Positions 1 to 13,100 of a DNA stretch of 64,000 bases are shown one piece after another. Source of the stretch: Zygnema cylindricum (Eukaryota; Streptophyta; Zygnematophyceae; Zygnematales; Zygnemataceae). The notes below the pieces were generated by a model. That model was given only the letters and a program-made list of their open reading frames with translations, ran no database searches and was not told the origin of the DNA. The stretch is from positions 1 through 64,000 of the forward strand of contig JBBHKE010002047.1 of the NCBI GenBank assembly GCA_037447655.1, written 5' to 3'. The position numbers and the translations under genes are program-made. Numbering within the stretch: position 1 is the first letter of the stretch; each line of letters opens with the position of its first letter.

Positions 1-360
<360 letters not shown>

Positions 361-899
361 CTTGAAGCCAAGCATGGGGAGAGAGAGGGAGGATGATGGA
401 CGAGGAAGAGAGATGGGAGGCAAGGAGATATATAAGAGAAGTGAGAGGATAAAGTAAATGGGGAGAGAAGGGAGAGTGGTATGGGTCGGGAGAGTATAAT
501 GGGTTAGAGGTAAGAAAAGGGAGAGGATAAAGGAGAGGCATTGAAGGGAGAGAGGTCAGCCACGGGATTGGATAAAATGGAGGAATAGAGAAAGGAGAGA
601 GATAAGAGAAGGGTGAGGATAGTGGAACGAGAGAAGGGAAAGAGGTAAGAAAAGGGAGAGAGATAAGAGAAGGGAGAGAGGTAAGAGAAGGGAGAGAAGT
701 GATTGTGTCCGGTCAAGAGCATTCGAGATAGTCTCCATGAGTGAGGGGAGAGAGAGAGAAGAGAGAATTGGGAAAGAAAAGGGCAGTAGGGAGATGGTGA
801 CTGCATGAGAGAGAAAAGGATAGGGATGGCGAGTGAGGTGAGAGAGTGATAGAGGGAGAGAAGAATGTATACTGGTTCCCATTTTCGACTCTCTCAAAT
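361..899. repeat. purine-rich imperfect repeat tract
   Basis: A GA-rich stretch on the + strand, following the CT-rich one. It holds degenerate repeats of a motif like GGTAAGARAAGGGAGAGA, clearest at about 500-700. I see no exon in it. It is probably part of a long intron of the carrier gene that ends at 1705. Confidence 0.6.
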
Positions 900-924
900 C
901 TCTCTCTCTCACTCTCGGTCTTTC

Positions 925-959
<35 letters not shown>

Positions 960-1047
960 GCCCCTCTCTCTCTCTCCCTCTCTCTCTCTCTCTCCCTCTC
1001 TCTCTCTCTCTCTTTTTCTCTCTCTCTACCCCTCTATCTCTGTACAC
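900..1047. repeat. (CT)n tract before carrier exon
   Basis: A CT dinucleotide tract runs to within a few bases of the acceptor (TGTACACAG) at 1041-1049. It serves as, or greatly extends, the polypyrimidine tract of the next exon. Confidence 0.8.
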
Positions 1048-1049
1048 AG

Positions 1050-1705
1050 ATTCGTCCTGACATCAGCGGTCATCTCAAATATGCCTCCACTTTGAAGGCT
1101 GTCAAGGCTGTTTATAAGTGAGATCCTCTCCCTCCCTCTCCCTCTCCCTTGCCCTCTCCCTCTCCCTGGCCCTCTCCCTGTCGTCCTCCTCTCCCTCTCC
1201 CTCTCTCTTTTTCTCTCTCTCCTTCCCTCTTCGACTCATTTTTGCTCGTATCTTCCATTTGTCGTGTGAGATTTCTCCTCTCCCTTTCTCTCCCTCTCTT
1301 TCCCTCTTCGATTCATTTTTGCTCGTATCTTCTATTTGTTGTATGGGATTTCTCCTCTCCCTTTCTCTCTCTCCTTCCCTTTTCGACTCATTTTTGCTCA
1401 TATCTTCCATTTGTCGTATGTGATTTCTCCTGTCCCTTTCTCTCTCTCCTTCTCTTTTCGATTCATTTTTGCTCGTATCTTCCATTTGTTGTATGGGATT
1501 TTTCCTCTCCCTTTCTCTCTCTCTCCTTCCCTTTTTGATTCATTTTTGCTCATATCTTCCATTTGTTGTATGGGATTTTTGGGTATGTAGATATGAAGGA
1601 TTGAAAGGTTTTTATAAGGGATTTGTTCCTCACATAGTGAGAGTGGCTCCGAGTGCCTCCATAACCTTTTTTGTTTTCGAGTTCGTATTGAACCTTCTCA
1701 AGTAA
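1050..1705 (+). CDS. Mitochondrial carrier family protein, 3' end (last two exons)
   Basis: Two exons: 1050-1117 and 1591-1705 (stop TAA 1703-1705). The join uses donor GTGAGA and acceptor TATGTAG and reads on in phase (…AVYK|YEGLKGFYKG…). The product is the third repeat of a six-helix mitochondrial carrier (SLC25 family): the matrix-side loop with the EG…GFYKG signature, then the last transmembrane helix (RVAPSASITFFVFEF). The APSASITF pattern recalls the folate/pyrimidine/NAD carrier branch, but the substrate cannot be read from this fragment. The earlier two repeats lie in exons upstream of the window or hidden in the CT-rich DNA. Anything from 1 to 1049 is intron or undetected exon. The residue phase at the 1050 acceptor is not fixed by sequence I can see. 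Confidence 0.8.
1231..1590 (+). repeat. 75-77 bp minisatellite filling the last carrier intron
   Basis: Head-to-tail units start at about 1231, 1308, 1383, 1458 and 1535, with periods of 77, 75, 75 and 77. Each unit has a TTCATTTTTGCTCRTATC core, then an ATTTGTTGTATGGGATTT segment, then a CT-rich segment. The last unit is cut by the splice acceptor: its TTGTATGGGATTT segment runs straight into GGGTATGTAG and the exon at 1591. The intron is thus almost entirely repeat, and the 3' splice site looks like a variant repeat unit. Confidence 0.85.
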
Positions 1706-3098
1706 TCGAAAGAATCAAGAAACAATGATAATAATAAGGAACAATAATAATGAGTAATAAGGTTGTTTTCTCATTGGTTCTCATTCTTGACACAATTACT
1801 TTTCGAAAGATGGTAGACTAATTGCCTTTGTTAATGTCGGTGAGATATTACTTTAGGCACTTGATATTTTCTTATACAGTATTAACGGGTGTAAAGCATA
1901 ATTAGCGGGTATTAACGGGTATAAGCGGGTGTAAACGGGTATACGCGCTATGAACGGCTGTAAGTGGGGAGGACGGAGGAGTTGGAACTTTAGTAAAATT
2001 TGTGCATTTTTTAGATTGTAGTATTTTTTAAAAAGAATTTTTGAATACATAATGTGAAAATTTTGAAGGAATTGCTCTACTTTCTAAAAATAACTTTCTT
2101 TAAAAACGCCTGAGGAAACAAAAAAAAAGGGGGGGGGGGGGGGGAGGGAAAACAAAAAACACCAAAGGTGAAGTATAGTGTTTTAACATGTTTAGGTCTC
2201 CTTAGGTTAAAATCCAATTTGTATTTTTCTTTTTCTTCTTTTTCATTCCTCTTCTGATTATGGATTTCTTATGTTTAAAATAAATATCATCCTCGACGGA
2301 GTTTTTTTGTCATTTCTGGACCGAACATTTATCAAAAGGAACGACGTTGAAAATTATACCTTTGGCAAAACTCGAAGAATGTTTTCCTATTGTGGATTTA
2401 ATATAGTTTGTTGCTTTTTAGTAGATACAAGGCGTGAACTTTTCCATATGATCATACGGTGGAAGTGATTATATGGTATGTTTCACACAGTACATGTAGC
2501 AGGGAAAAGTTGTTCCTGTTACTTTTGAGAATTGTTAATGGTATTTTAGGAGAATTTACTTTATGGGACTTTGAAGTAGTGATGTATAACGCATTTTGTT
2601 TTCTTATCGATCAAGACAGGTTTGTCTTTATCTCTTGTACACAATATTTTCCTTGTCTTTGTAACTTCTTGCACCTAAGTACCTATTTACTTGAGTACTG
2701 TACTATAGTGTTGAGTACTATATTATTATGTTATTATAATTATATTATTACAAACAAGACTTTATTTCAAATCGTGATGGTAAACCATTTGAGGACATGG
2801 GAACTAAAAAGAAAGTGGGACTGCTAAAACTGAAATACTAAATGAGGAGGGGAGCATGTAAAACAGAAAAGCAAGGCAAAAGAAATTGACAAAACAAAAG
2901 AATGGCATGTAAAACAAAGACACTCAAAGAAGCAACAATTATTAGAGTGAGGACACCTGAGTGTGCTTAAACCAACACACAACTAATAGTGTGCTTTAAC
3001 TATAGAGGAAGAACTTTTATGGTAAAAGTAACAAATTTGAAGGGCAACAAAATTTGACATGAGATGACAAAACGTATGACTAAAGATGGAAACAGTTA
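1706..3098. other. 3' flank of carrier gene, no gene seen
   Basis: AT-rich DNA after the carrier stop codon. It holds a degenerate 10-11 bp repeat (AGCGGGTRTAA-like) at about 1881-1970 and a poly-G run near 2129-2144. The open frames at 2271-2827 have no recognisable domain and codon content no different from the surroundings. I see no supported gene. Confidence 0.5.
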
Positions 3099-3461
3099 GT
3101 GTTGGGTATCTAGGACCTTTTGCCGATATTCGATATATATCGAATTTCAGGTACCCGATAATCGATATATCGCTTCGATATATCGAAAACCAAATTATCG
3201 CGATATATTGGCGATATGTCGAACCATAAAAAAAATGAAAATTTCCATATTTTCAAACCTCACTACTACAAGAGTGGTGGGGGGGGCAAAATATCCGTAC
3301 GATTTTCCGTACACTGACTGTACGGACACCCATTTTTTGCGATATATATCGCGAAAATTTATGTTGGTCCCGGTACGATATATCGAGGAATCTGTTCGAT
3401 CGATATTCGATATATCGAATATTGAAATTATCGCGATATGAATTTACCCGATACCCAACAC
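3099..3461. mobile_element. TA-target terminal-inverted-repeat MITE, family A
   Basis: Starts GTGTTGGGTATC and ends GATACCCAACAC, flanked on both sides by TA. The 363-bp interior is dense in the self-complementary motif CGATATATCG and nearby variants, with a G-run near 3280. There is no transposase frame, so it is non-autonomous. Terminal TA duplication suggests mobilisation by a Tc1/mariner-type enzyme. Related copies: about 31350-31706, 31714-31998, 32715-33145, 54878-55802, 56935-57756 and from 60636. Confidence 0.8.
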
Positions 3462-4139
3462 TAGAAACAATCATTGAAGCAAATACACAATGTAGTGTGT
3501 AGATAGACATACAACTATTAGTGTGCTTATAATTTGGAGAAGATACTTTTACGGCAAAAGCATCTAAATTACAATTTGCAAGAGACAACAAAACGTACAA
3601 CTAAAAAAAAAAACAAATTAAAATTGTTAAATGAAAGAAAAAGAAATTGAGAAACCAAAACGAACCCCGGAACAATGGGGTCAAATCAACCTTTTTTTTT
3701 TTTTTTTTGGAAGAAAAAGGATAAACCCAAATCGAAGAAAATCCTTGGTCATTTTACTCATGAATCCGGATTATTTTAGTCCAGACGTCGTCTTTCCGGT
3801 ATCAAATAATAGTATGATCATGATCATAATACATAATTGCATTCATTTGGTGTAAGCGTTAAGAGGACCAACATCAATTATGAATGAACACATCCAGTCA
3901 CAAAAAAGAATTAGAAAGAAAAAGAAAAAAAACCTGAAACTGAAACTGAATAGCTGTACGTTTTACGTTGTATTTACGTTCTGCACCTCCGAAAACTGAA
4001 GAACTGGAAACCTGAAAAGCTGAAAAAATGAAAAACTGAAAAACTGAAGCATGGCAAAACTTTGCAGAATTATCTAAAGCGAGAAATTGCGCAATTGTAC
4101 TATTTTCTAAATTTTTATTTATTTATTATTCCTTTCTTT
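3462..4139. other. intergenic, between MITE and Nup155 3' end
   Basis: AT-rich, with A- and T-homopolymers and a degenerate CTGAAAAA-like short repeat at about 3930-4050. It is the downstream flank (probable 3' UTR and terminator region) of the minus-strand Nup155 gene. I see no gene. Confidence 0.5.
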
Positions 4140-7100
4140 TTAATGGACAGCAGTAAGCCGTCTTAAACCCTTATGGACATCATTTAATAGTTGCAATACA
4201 TCTTCGATTTCTGAGGGAAGCACTGCCAGTCTTTGAACATCCACCGTCACTCTGCAAAAAACAAATCCCCACCTCATTACACAAAAAAAAAAAAAAAAAA
4301 AAAAAATGAAAAAAGAAGTGAGACATGACAGGAATGAGAAACTATGCATGGAAAACAAAAGTGCTTCGCGAGATTCTTCAATTTGACCGATTTTAGCACC
4401 GAATAAACATGTATCGGAGTGTTTCTTCATTAGAGTTCCACCAAAAAAGTTCCACCGAAAAAGTTCCACTGAAAAAGTTCCACCAAAAAAGTACCAGAAA
4501 AAAGGTCCACCAGAAAAACTAACCTGTTATGTGCATTGGCAATAACGGATTTTGCTCCTCCCACTTTTGGCAAGTCAAATCCAAAGTCTCCTCTTCGAGA
4601 AGTATCCATCCATGTCTTTCGACTCCAATTGGAGCTCGACTCTAGTTCCTCCAGACTTCGTACCCATTGCAAGAGAACAAATGCTTCTGACCTTAACAGA
4701 CGGAGTCTAATAGGAGAACCTTGTAGAGGCCCACTAGGTCTCGCAAGGAGTCTCTCGTAGGCTTTCTGAACCGGTTGAGCATTGTCACGACAGGCTGAGA
4801 GAAGAGAAAGCGGAACATCTTCAGGTCTCACATTTTCTCTGTTGTTTGCCACGGCATCCTGCAACACGAAAGGAGAACCTACCACTGAATAATTTGACAA
4901 CACAAAAGTTTTGTACATTAATTGCATACATTAATTGGAGAGTTCCTCTGTGGAAACAGAGATGCTTGATTACATTAATTGGAAAGTTCCTATGTGGAAA
5001 CATCCACACTCTGTGGAAACATCCACAGAGATGCTGCAGAATAATATGTGCTCATCTCGACCACCGCTTTGTTTTGAATTAAGTACAGAGCGATCTCCAT
5101 AGTAAAACTATGCGAACATCGCACTAAAAACCTAAACAATCACAGGGTAATTATAGGCACACGATTACTGGCCTTACTGGCCAGTAATCGCAGCAATCGT
5201 ACAAAAAAATGTACGATTTCCCACTGACTCACAGGTCGTTTTAAAGCTGGTGACGGTGTCCAATTACTCATCATACAGCTGTCAAATTAACAGTCATTGG
5301 TCCAAACAGTATGGACACTCTCCTCCGTAGTTTTAAAGTGCGGCATAGAAGGCCCATGCAATATGCATACAATATGTTTTGTGGTACAATATGCACAAAA
5401 CCCATATTGTATGGGCTGTAAAAATTTAGGTTAAAACTTAGGGTTGAAATGCACATCAACAGATAGAGAATTGAATAGGCATCAAAATGGCTGAAACGTT
5501 TTGGGAAAACAGATTCATTTTAAGGGATTGAAAGTAGGTTAAAGTTGCCTTTAATAAGGATTGTTTGATCTCATAAATCCAACGACTGAAAGTTAGTTTA
5601 ACCTAAATAAAAAGATCCCATGGGATAGGTACCATTCGGGGTGTCTTAGGTACAGCTGTCCGCAAAATTTGATTTTGAGCGGTTTGCGGCCAATATTTTA
5701 TTTTTTTGGTTCTTTCCCGAGAAATCTTTGTCCATCATGTTGTTCCATTAAAATCTTGACGTCAGAAAGCTGATGTAAAAGGTGATGACGGCGTACAAAA
5801 ATTTAGAGTTTAAAGTGCCACACACATGTAATATGCATCTAATTTAGGCATTTTTGTAACTTGTAACGTACAGACTAAACACATGTTGTAAAACGCCAAC
5901 TTTAAAATTATGCTCTTCTCATACCTGAGCTGCTTCTTCCAGCATTTGAGCGAGCATTTCCAAAGGCAAACTCGCACTTCCCACAGGCTCCATCTTTTGC
6001 CCAACTCGACCGACTCTCAAACACGCCTCGGTTACCCCTCCCTCCTGTAGACCTTGCTGGATAAGAGCTTGCCAAACTGATGAAGCCACATCGCTGTCCA
6101 TTTGGGAATCGAAGCTCGAAAAGTTGAGAATTTCCAGGCACATCTACAGAGAAGAAATTAAAAACACAGCGAGAAAATTATGGAGATGCACCTTGCTCGG
6201 TCCTCTAGTCATTTAGTTAGAGAAGAAACCAAAAAAACATTTAAAAAGGGCTTCCTGTTAAGATCTCAAGTTGTAGAGCAGCTAACGACAAAAGACCACG
6301 AACAACCAACATCGGCCCTTTCTCATAACACTTCTCAAAACACTTTTCAAACCACTTCTATATAAGAAAGGGAGTGGACAATGGAAACAACATCGATGCA
6401 CTTACCTCCCACAGTTGAAAGGGCATGGCATAGTCATTATATAATTGGGAAATGTTTTTAAATTCATCTTGTAACTCTTCTGCTTTTTCTTTTGCACGTC
6501 TAGCCAAGTCACGCTTGTCCTCAGTAAAATTGGTCGACATATCATTTGCCTGAGAGGATTCACCTCCATTTCTGATACAAGGCAAAGAAAACCAGGCCCA
6601 TGGATTAAAACTTAACAGTCCAAAATACTATTCTAGCAACCCCAACAAAGCACCCAAAAACAAGAATGCTGCAATCGCAAACCCTTAACAAAAAAAAGAG
6701 CAACTGGAGCTGGTTCACTAGTCAATATCTCTATCATCCTCGAAGAAACAGGACTGTTTGAGAGATTCAACTTTGACAGAACCTCGATTCAATACACTAA
6801 ATAACTAAACACTAAACATAAAACAGATATCACATAATGGCCGGAAAACTCACTTTGTAGACAGTTGAAGCAGCATATCCCGAATACGGATTTGAAAGCG
6901 TAAAACTTTCTGCTTATCTTGATAATGTTGCAAGTCTGGGTAATTCTCTAGATGGCGACTCATGTCTTCTCGAAGACCAACTGACTGAGATGACTTTGCC
7001 TGAAGCACAGCGTTGCTCAATTGTTCCAATCTGAACCAAAAACGCAAAATCGCAAATCGATCAGCCTTGTTGAAAATAGTGTGGAGAACCACAAACAGAT

Positions 7101-10100
7101 CATTGAATTTTTGTTTACCTTGTACGATTTATACAGTCTGTACTTCCAGTTTAAGGTGATAACAAAAATATCTAATTATTTAGAAAACTAGCTTAGGATT
7201 TACACTATTAGTGTGTTATGACTTGCGCCATTGTACAATATTTCACTCAATTTAGAGGCCATCTGGCCTAAGTCAGAGGGGTTAAGGCATAAGGCAACTT
7301 GTGCCAATGGTAAAAGTATGCTTTATATACTTTCCTGACAAGCACATGTTCTGAAACATAAGATTATATGTTCCCTAAACCTAAAAAAAGAATCCAGCGG
7401 TTTTCACGACTAGCACAAAGAATAAGCCTTCCAAAAACAACTCGCACAAGATCAAAAGATTTTATAAACTACAATGTGCACACTGCAGAATCAAGGAGTA
7501 AAAACCCAACACAAATTTAACAGCTTAAATATCTACACTTCCAACATTTCAAAGGATAACAAAATAATTGAGTCAGCCAACACCAAAGTATGAATGTTTC
7601 ATCATTAGCAAAAATGCACGTAAAAGAATTGTCATTATGGTGCAACCACTCCTAATAAAAACAGTGGTCTAATGCACTACCTGCTCATTAGTATGCAAAA
7701 AATTATGGAAGTCGTTAATAGAATTTTTTTCTAAATAAAGAACAAGTATGAATACTATCTTTCAAGTAAGAATAATCAGGACAATCATCTAGCTAAGCCA
7801 AAACACCAATCAAAAAGAAAACACTTCAAACAATCAAAGACACTCTCACCTTCTTAGATGCTACCACTGTATTTTTCAACAGCCACAACTAGTGGAAAAC
7901 AACTTGACTGGACAAAAGAGGGGTCAGAATTTACAAAGGTAAACAGCAGTAAATAGAGTTTATGCGCAAAGATCCAGGGCTTGCAAAAATGACCAGTCAA
8001 AGATTTAGAACAATTGCCATTAGCACTACTACAATGCCTGTCGCTAGAAGGGTGAAGGAATTTGTAGTGTAAATGTGGAATTAGAGTGTATATTACTAAT
8101 CTAATGCAGGGAGATGACGAATTGTTTGCAGTCCACTTCCTCAAAAAGTGTTATTAACACAATTTTGTGGTGTTGGTAAAAAAAAAGACAAGTACCTCGC
8201 ATAGAGCAGCTTCCAGCAAATATTTAACCTGAATTCATTAAGTTGGAACCAGAGCTCAAGTAATAGACCCCAACTGTAAAAAGGCGGTATCATTGACCAG
8301 CATCCCACTTATTGTTTCATAAGCCCAGTATACAAGACAGCCCCAGTAGTCCAAAAAGTTGAAAAAATGATGAAATCTGAAATAAGGCGAGCCTCACCTT
8401 TGCTCGAGAGTGATACCTCCTGGTTGGCTGTATCCACCTTCTGGTTGATTTCTTTCAGCCAACCGCAAGTAAACATGTGCTGCCAACAAATGATGCCGTT
8501 GACTAGCATACAACTTCGCCAAGAGTTCCAAATACTTTCCCTGGTCTCCTGTAATCACCTGCTGATTTTGACGACTAACTACCTCCCTCTGCAAAGACAA
8601 ACGTCGAGGGCTTAGATGCAATTGCCCCAGACAGGGAAAAAGACTAAAAAGCTTCAACTTTTCATAAAGTTGTCGCTTCATAAAGACGTAAAAACAGCCA
8701 TCCATACAAATTTCGCATTGACAAGTGACAATGGCTGACAACATCCAAATATAGTCACAAAAGAGCTATTACATAGAGAAAAAGATTTGCAAATCAGAGA
8801 AAATGGATGCAGACTCACTCCAGAGCTTGTTCCCAAGTTGCCTGCTCCCCTTAGGAAATCTTCCAGATCACTTCCTCCCATTTCCAACAACTCGTTCTCC
8901 ATGCCCAGTTCAACTAGGGCAGCATAGAGCCGCTCATGGAACAATTTGTCGGCAGATTGAACTCCACGCTGAATGATTTCAATCGCAAAAGCTCGTCGTT
9001 GATTGGAATTCAAAGCCGCCACACCGGTAGGTCTAGATTCCAACACAAATGTGACAACTCAATATGTAAAGTGCAGAAAGTTTAGCAGAAAAAGACACCG
9101 ATACATAAATGGGACCAAGCAACTTAGTATGATGATGATGATGCATAATTCGACAACAAAGAAGATGTGAGCAAAATTTTGGATACTTATAAAACAATCA
9201 TCAACATGATTCAGAATCAAGTAGACGTATGAGTACTAAGCAGAATTAATATGATAATGATGCATAGAGTTCAACAGCAAAAAATTACGTAAAAAACTCT
9301 AAAAAAAAAGCTCGACAAGACACAAAAAAAAAAAAAAAAAAAAAAGGTGAAGAAAAAAAAAGGGAAACAAAAAATATATATGAGGAGTAGGCAACTTGAT
9401 ATGAGCATCGAGAGGATTTGGAAAAACACAGATAGGACTTAGCAAATGCACTGACTGCCAGATCCGCATTGGAGTAACTTGATAGAAGACTGTGATAATT
9501 TGAAACAAAGAAAAGAACCAGAGTAAACAACTGAGCTCCCTCATAAAGATCGTGAAAAGGTCACATGTGCATGCAATTAAAACCTCAAAGCGTAATCATG
9601 TCCCATCAGGACTTCGAGAGCGTTCCAATAACATGTGAAGCAAGACCAAGCAGAACACACGTGGTCAAAACGCGTGAATAAATCCTCACCGAGGCCCAGC
9701 AAATTGAGGGCCGTTTGAAGGGCTCTGAAGTTCCCCTCCCGTCAAAGCCGTTAGAGCCTCAACGACAACATCATAGCATTGATGTCGCTTAGCTGCCGCA
9801 GTTTGGCGTGTTTCATCGTCCAAATTTTCATTCAAAGCGTCATCAGTTGGGTCAAGTATATGAGCCCTCCGAAGAGGGAGCTCCAACACAGCCTCATAAA
9901 TACTGCATGAAAAAGCCAGAACCTAAGAGATCAGAAACGCTTCTATCTAATGGTTTTTTATATAAATCTAACATATGATCCGGTTTTGGGCAAAACCTGA
10001 ACCAAACCACACAACCACGGTTTTGAATTTTTCAAACCAAATGTCTTTTAAATAATTTGAAACCGACTTGGTACATTTAACAGTGAACTTCGTAATCATT

Positions 10101-13100
10101 GCCTAGCATTTTGTAGTCGTTTGAAATACTCAGTGACCTAGTGATTAGGTTGCGGTTGAACCAACATAGACAGAGCTGAATTGAACCAGACCGGCCGAAT
10201 GGTAGAGAATAATTGACGGTACAGGTCAAACCCCTGGATGAATCAGCTTTCCACTAACAAAAGGAAGTGACACAAATGGATTGAATAATATCTCCCAATG
10301 CATGGGAAACCAAAACCTTACCCCAAGTCTTGAAATCGTTTGCACACCGTCAAAACCTCCGGAACATCACAAGCTCCCTTCAGGATACCGAAAGCCTCTT
10401 TGGCCAGTCGGTTCCTCTCTTGCTCTCCCAACCGTGCTGCCTTCTCTAGCATCTCGTAAGCACGATAATACATATATTCTGATTCGCTAAAAAAAGAAGT
10501 GCAACCTTTTCTCAAGCTCGTACTGACCTCGTCCATAGTGTTGTGCCTCAAATGGTACTATGGGAATAAACAAAACAAAAAAAAGATAAATGGAAATCAA
10601 CAATTAGCTACTTTTGCAAGTTATGCAAACATATGCTAAATTGTACAGTAATGCATGACAAAGGTAAAAGCCTAAATAGCGCTAAATTCATGATTCAAGT
10701 TAAACATAACAAAACCACAAGCCTGCTGTTTTCCGCTTTCAGTCTTAAACGTGTTAAACAGTCAAAGCTCATTATAGTCAATGCACATTTTGGTGTGCTT
10801 CATGTCCATTGATCTCATGGTACAACTATTGCCACGAGGAACAATTTTGCAGGTGCCCAGATACTGCTTCGGATCTAAGCACACTCATCTGACTGCAAAG
10901 CAATCTGACAAAAGGGCTTATAGTTCCCAAGAAGCAGGTCACTGAAAGTTGGTTCAAAATCTTGGTCAGATAGTGCATTTAAGGTCAGTTCAAGAATCTG
11001 CAAACAAATGACATGAGAATACCAGAACTGGAGTCTTCCACACGTGTAGAAATCCTAAGAACCCACGGCGAGATCCCAGCGACTTTACAAGTGCTACAGT
11101 TGAACTGCGTGATGCGTTAACACGAGGCGCGCAGGTCCAAAGAAATACAGATTTAAGCAGTTGCTTACATGTGAAGTGCCTGGAGACTAATAGCAATCTA
11201 AGGGCAAGACAAGACTATTAGCTAGACAAGTTATTGGCTCACCTCCATAAGAACCGTAACCAGCTTTTCTGCTAATTGATCGCCCTCATCTGTACAGACA
11301 AACTGACGGAACGTAAGGTTGCAGAGACGAGCCCTAAATGTTGGATCTAGTTCTTGAATCAACTTAGGAAAATGACTCTCTCCCAATATGCGAAGCAGAA
11401 GAAGCGCCTCTGCCGACCGCCTTAACAGCCTCCGGACACATTCTGCGTATCGCATCTATCATCCCAACAATTTACATAAAACGACAAAAAATGGCATGAG
11501 AGAAAAAAAAAAAACCAAGGACAAAAACACTAGCAGGAAAAAAAGAGGGGTAACAACGCAACCTAAGAACGTGCCAACATGTTAAAACTCCGTGTTTCTG
11601 TACTGACCTCCATTATTACAAGGTCCTCCGGATAATTTGATTTTAGTCGCTTATTGGAGTTTAGCCTTTCTACTCCCACCCTGTTTTTATCCAATGGAGT
11701 AGCAGGGCCTAACCCTTTTGATCCTGCACGATGGAACCTCTCCTCCCACCCTCCAGATGAAGAACCATTCGATCTGCCTCCACCACCTGATACCCACACT
11801 TTCCTGTAAAGTCCTGCTTGCTTTTCTCTCCTGGATCGCAAAAATTGTTCGAGAGCATTGACCTTCATTCCCATCACTCTTAATGCCTCCAATGGTTGCC
11901 TGGAGCAAAACAAAAGAAAAAAGAAGGAAGATTCTATTATCAGCCAACTGTAGATGACTAAGGAGGAATGCAGACCATGGAAAACTGCACAGATGCAAAT
12001 GTTTACAAATATTGCACCACAAACAAATCATACAACAGTGACTGAAGTCCGATAGTTGCTTGTTTAAACATATTGCAGACAAACTACCTACCGTCTGTTT
12101 AATGAAGTAAGAGACAATCTACAGAGATCAACCAGGTTAGAAAACCTTCTCCTGAGAGAGGAATGGAAGGCAACAAGCGCTACCGGCTCCGAAATCCTCT
12201 TCGTGAATTCAGCAAGCAAGAAACATCAATCGCCTACACACACGAGAAGCTAAACATGGAAGGATTGATGTCAATATGAGCTGCAAATGCAAACTACGGG
12301 TCTTAAAGTACGCGTACCTCAGTGTTATAATTCCCGAACCTGTCACTGACCCTCCTTTAGCAGGAAGACTTCCATTAACCACAACCAATGGCTGTTCCCA
12401 GACTGGCCTCAGTAAACGAGCAGTACAAAGCCACAAGCCGCCACATGCCCCTGAGTACTCATCCGTTTCCTCCTGGACCATTTGTCCCATATCAAAACCA
12501 TTCCCTCCATTTCCTCCTCCACCACTTCCGATGCCGATACCATCACCCTGCGAACCTCCAAGGTTTCCGAAGCTGCTTTGCTTCTCCTTCTTTGCTATTC
12601 CAACCAGACGAGTGTTTTCAAAAGCTGTTGTTGCCCTTTCAGCTACATATGGAGGCACTGCCCACAGACCATCATCACCCTCACATGCAATACCTGCTGC
12701 CAGGAGGAGACACATGGCCGATGCCTCTTCCTTTCCATAGTGTTTGAAAAAAAGTTCTAGTGCAGATGATCCTTGAGATGACTCCAGTAATTTCTGCAGA
12801 GTGTCAACAGGTCTGTTTATGGTCACTTCAGTCATACCCGTAGTGCTCAAAGCAAGTATCTTTCTGCGAGGTAAACTGTGTTGAGTTCCTAAAACATTTC
12901 TGGCCCAAAGTTTTTTGGCCCGTGTCAATTCACTTGCTGATGGTTTCCCCGCTCTCATCCCTTCACCCCCTCCGCTAATAATTGGCTCTATCTCTGTTTC
13001 TAAATCTATGAAAGGCAGCACATCTGCCATTGCCAAAGGACGGCCACCTAATTCAGTTAAACTCAGTGTCTCCCGTAGAGGGCCCTGGACCCTGGGCCCT

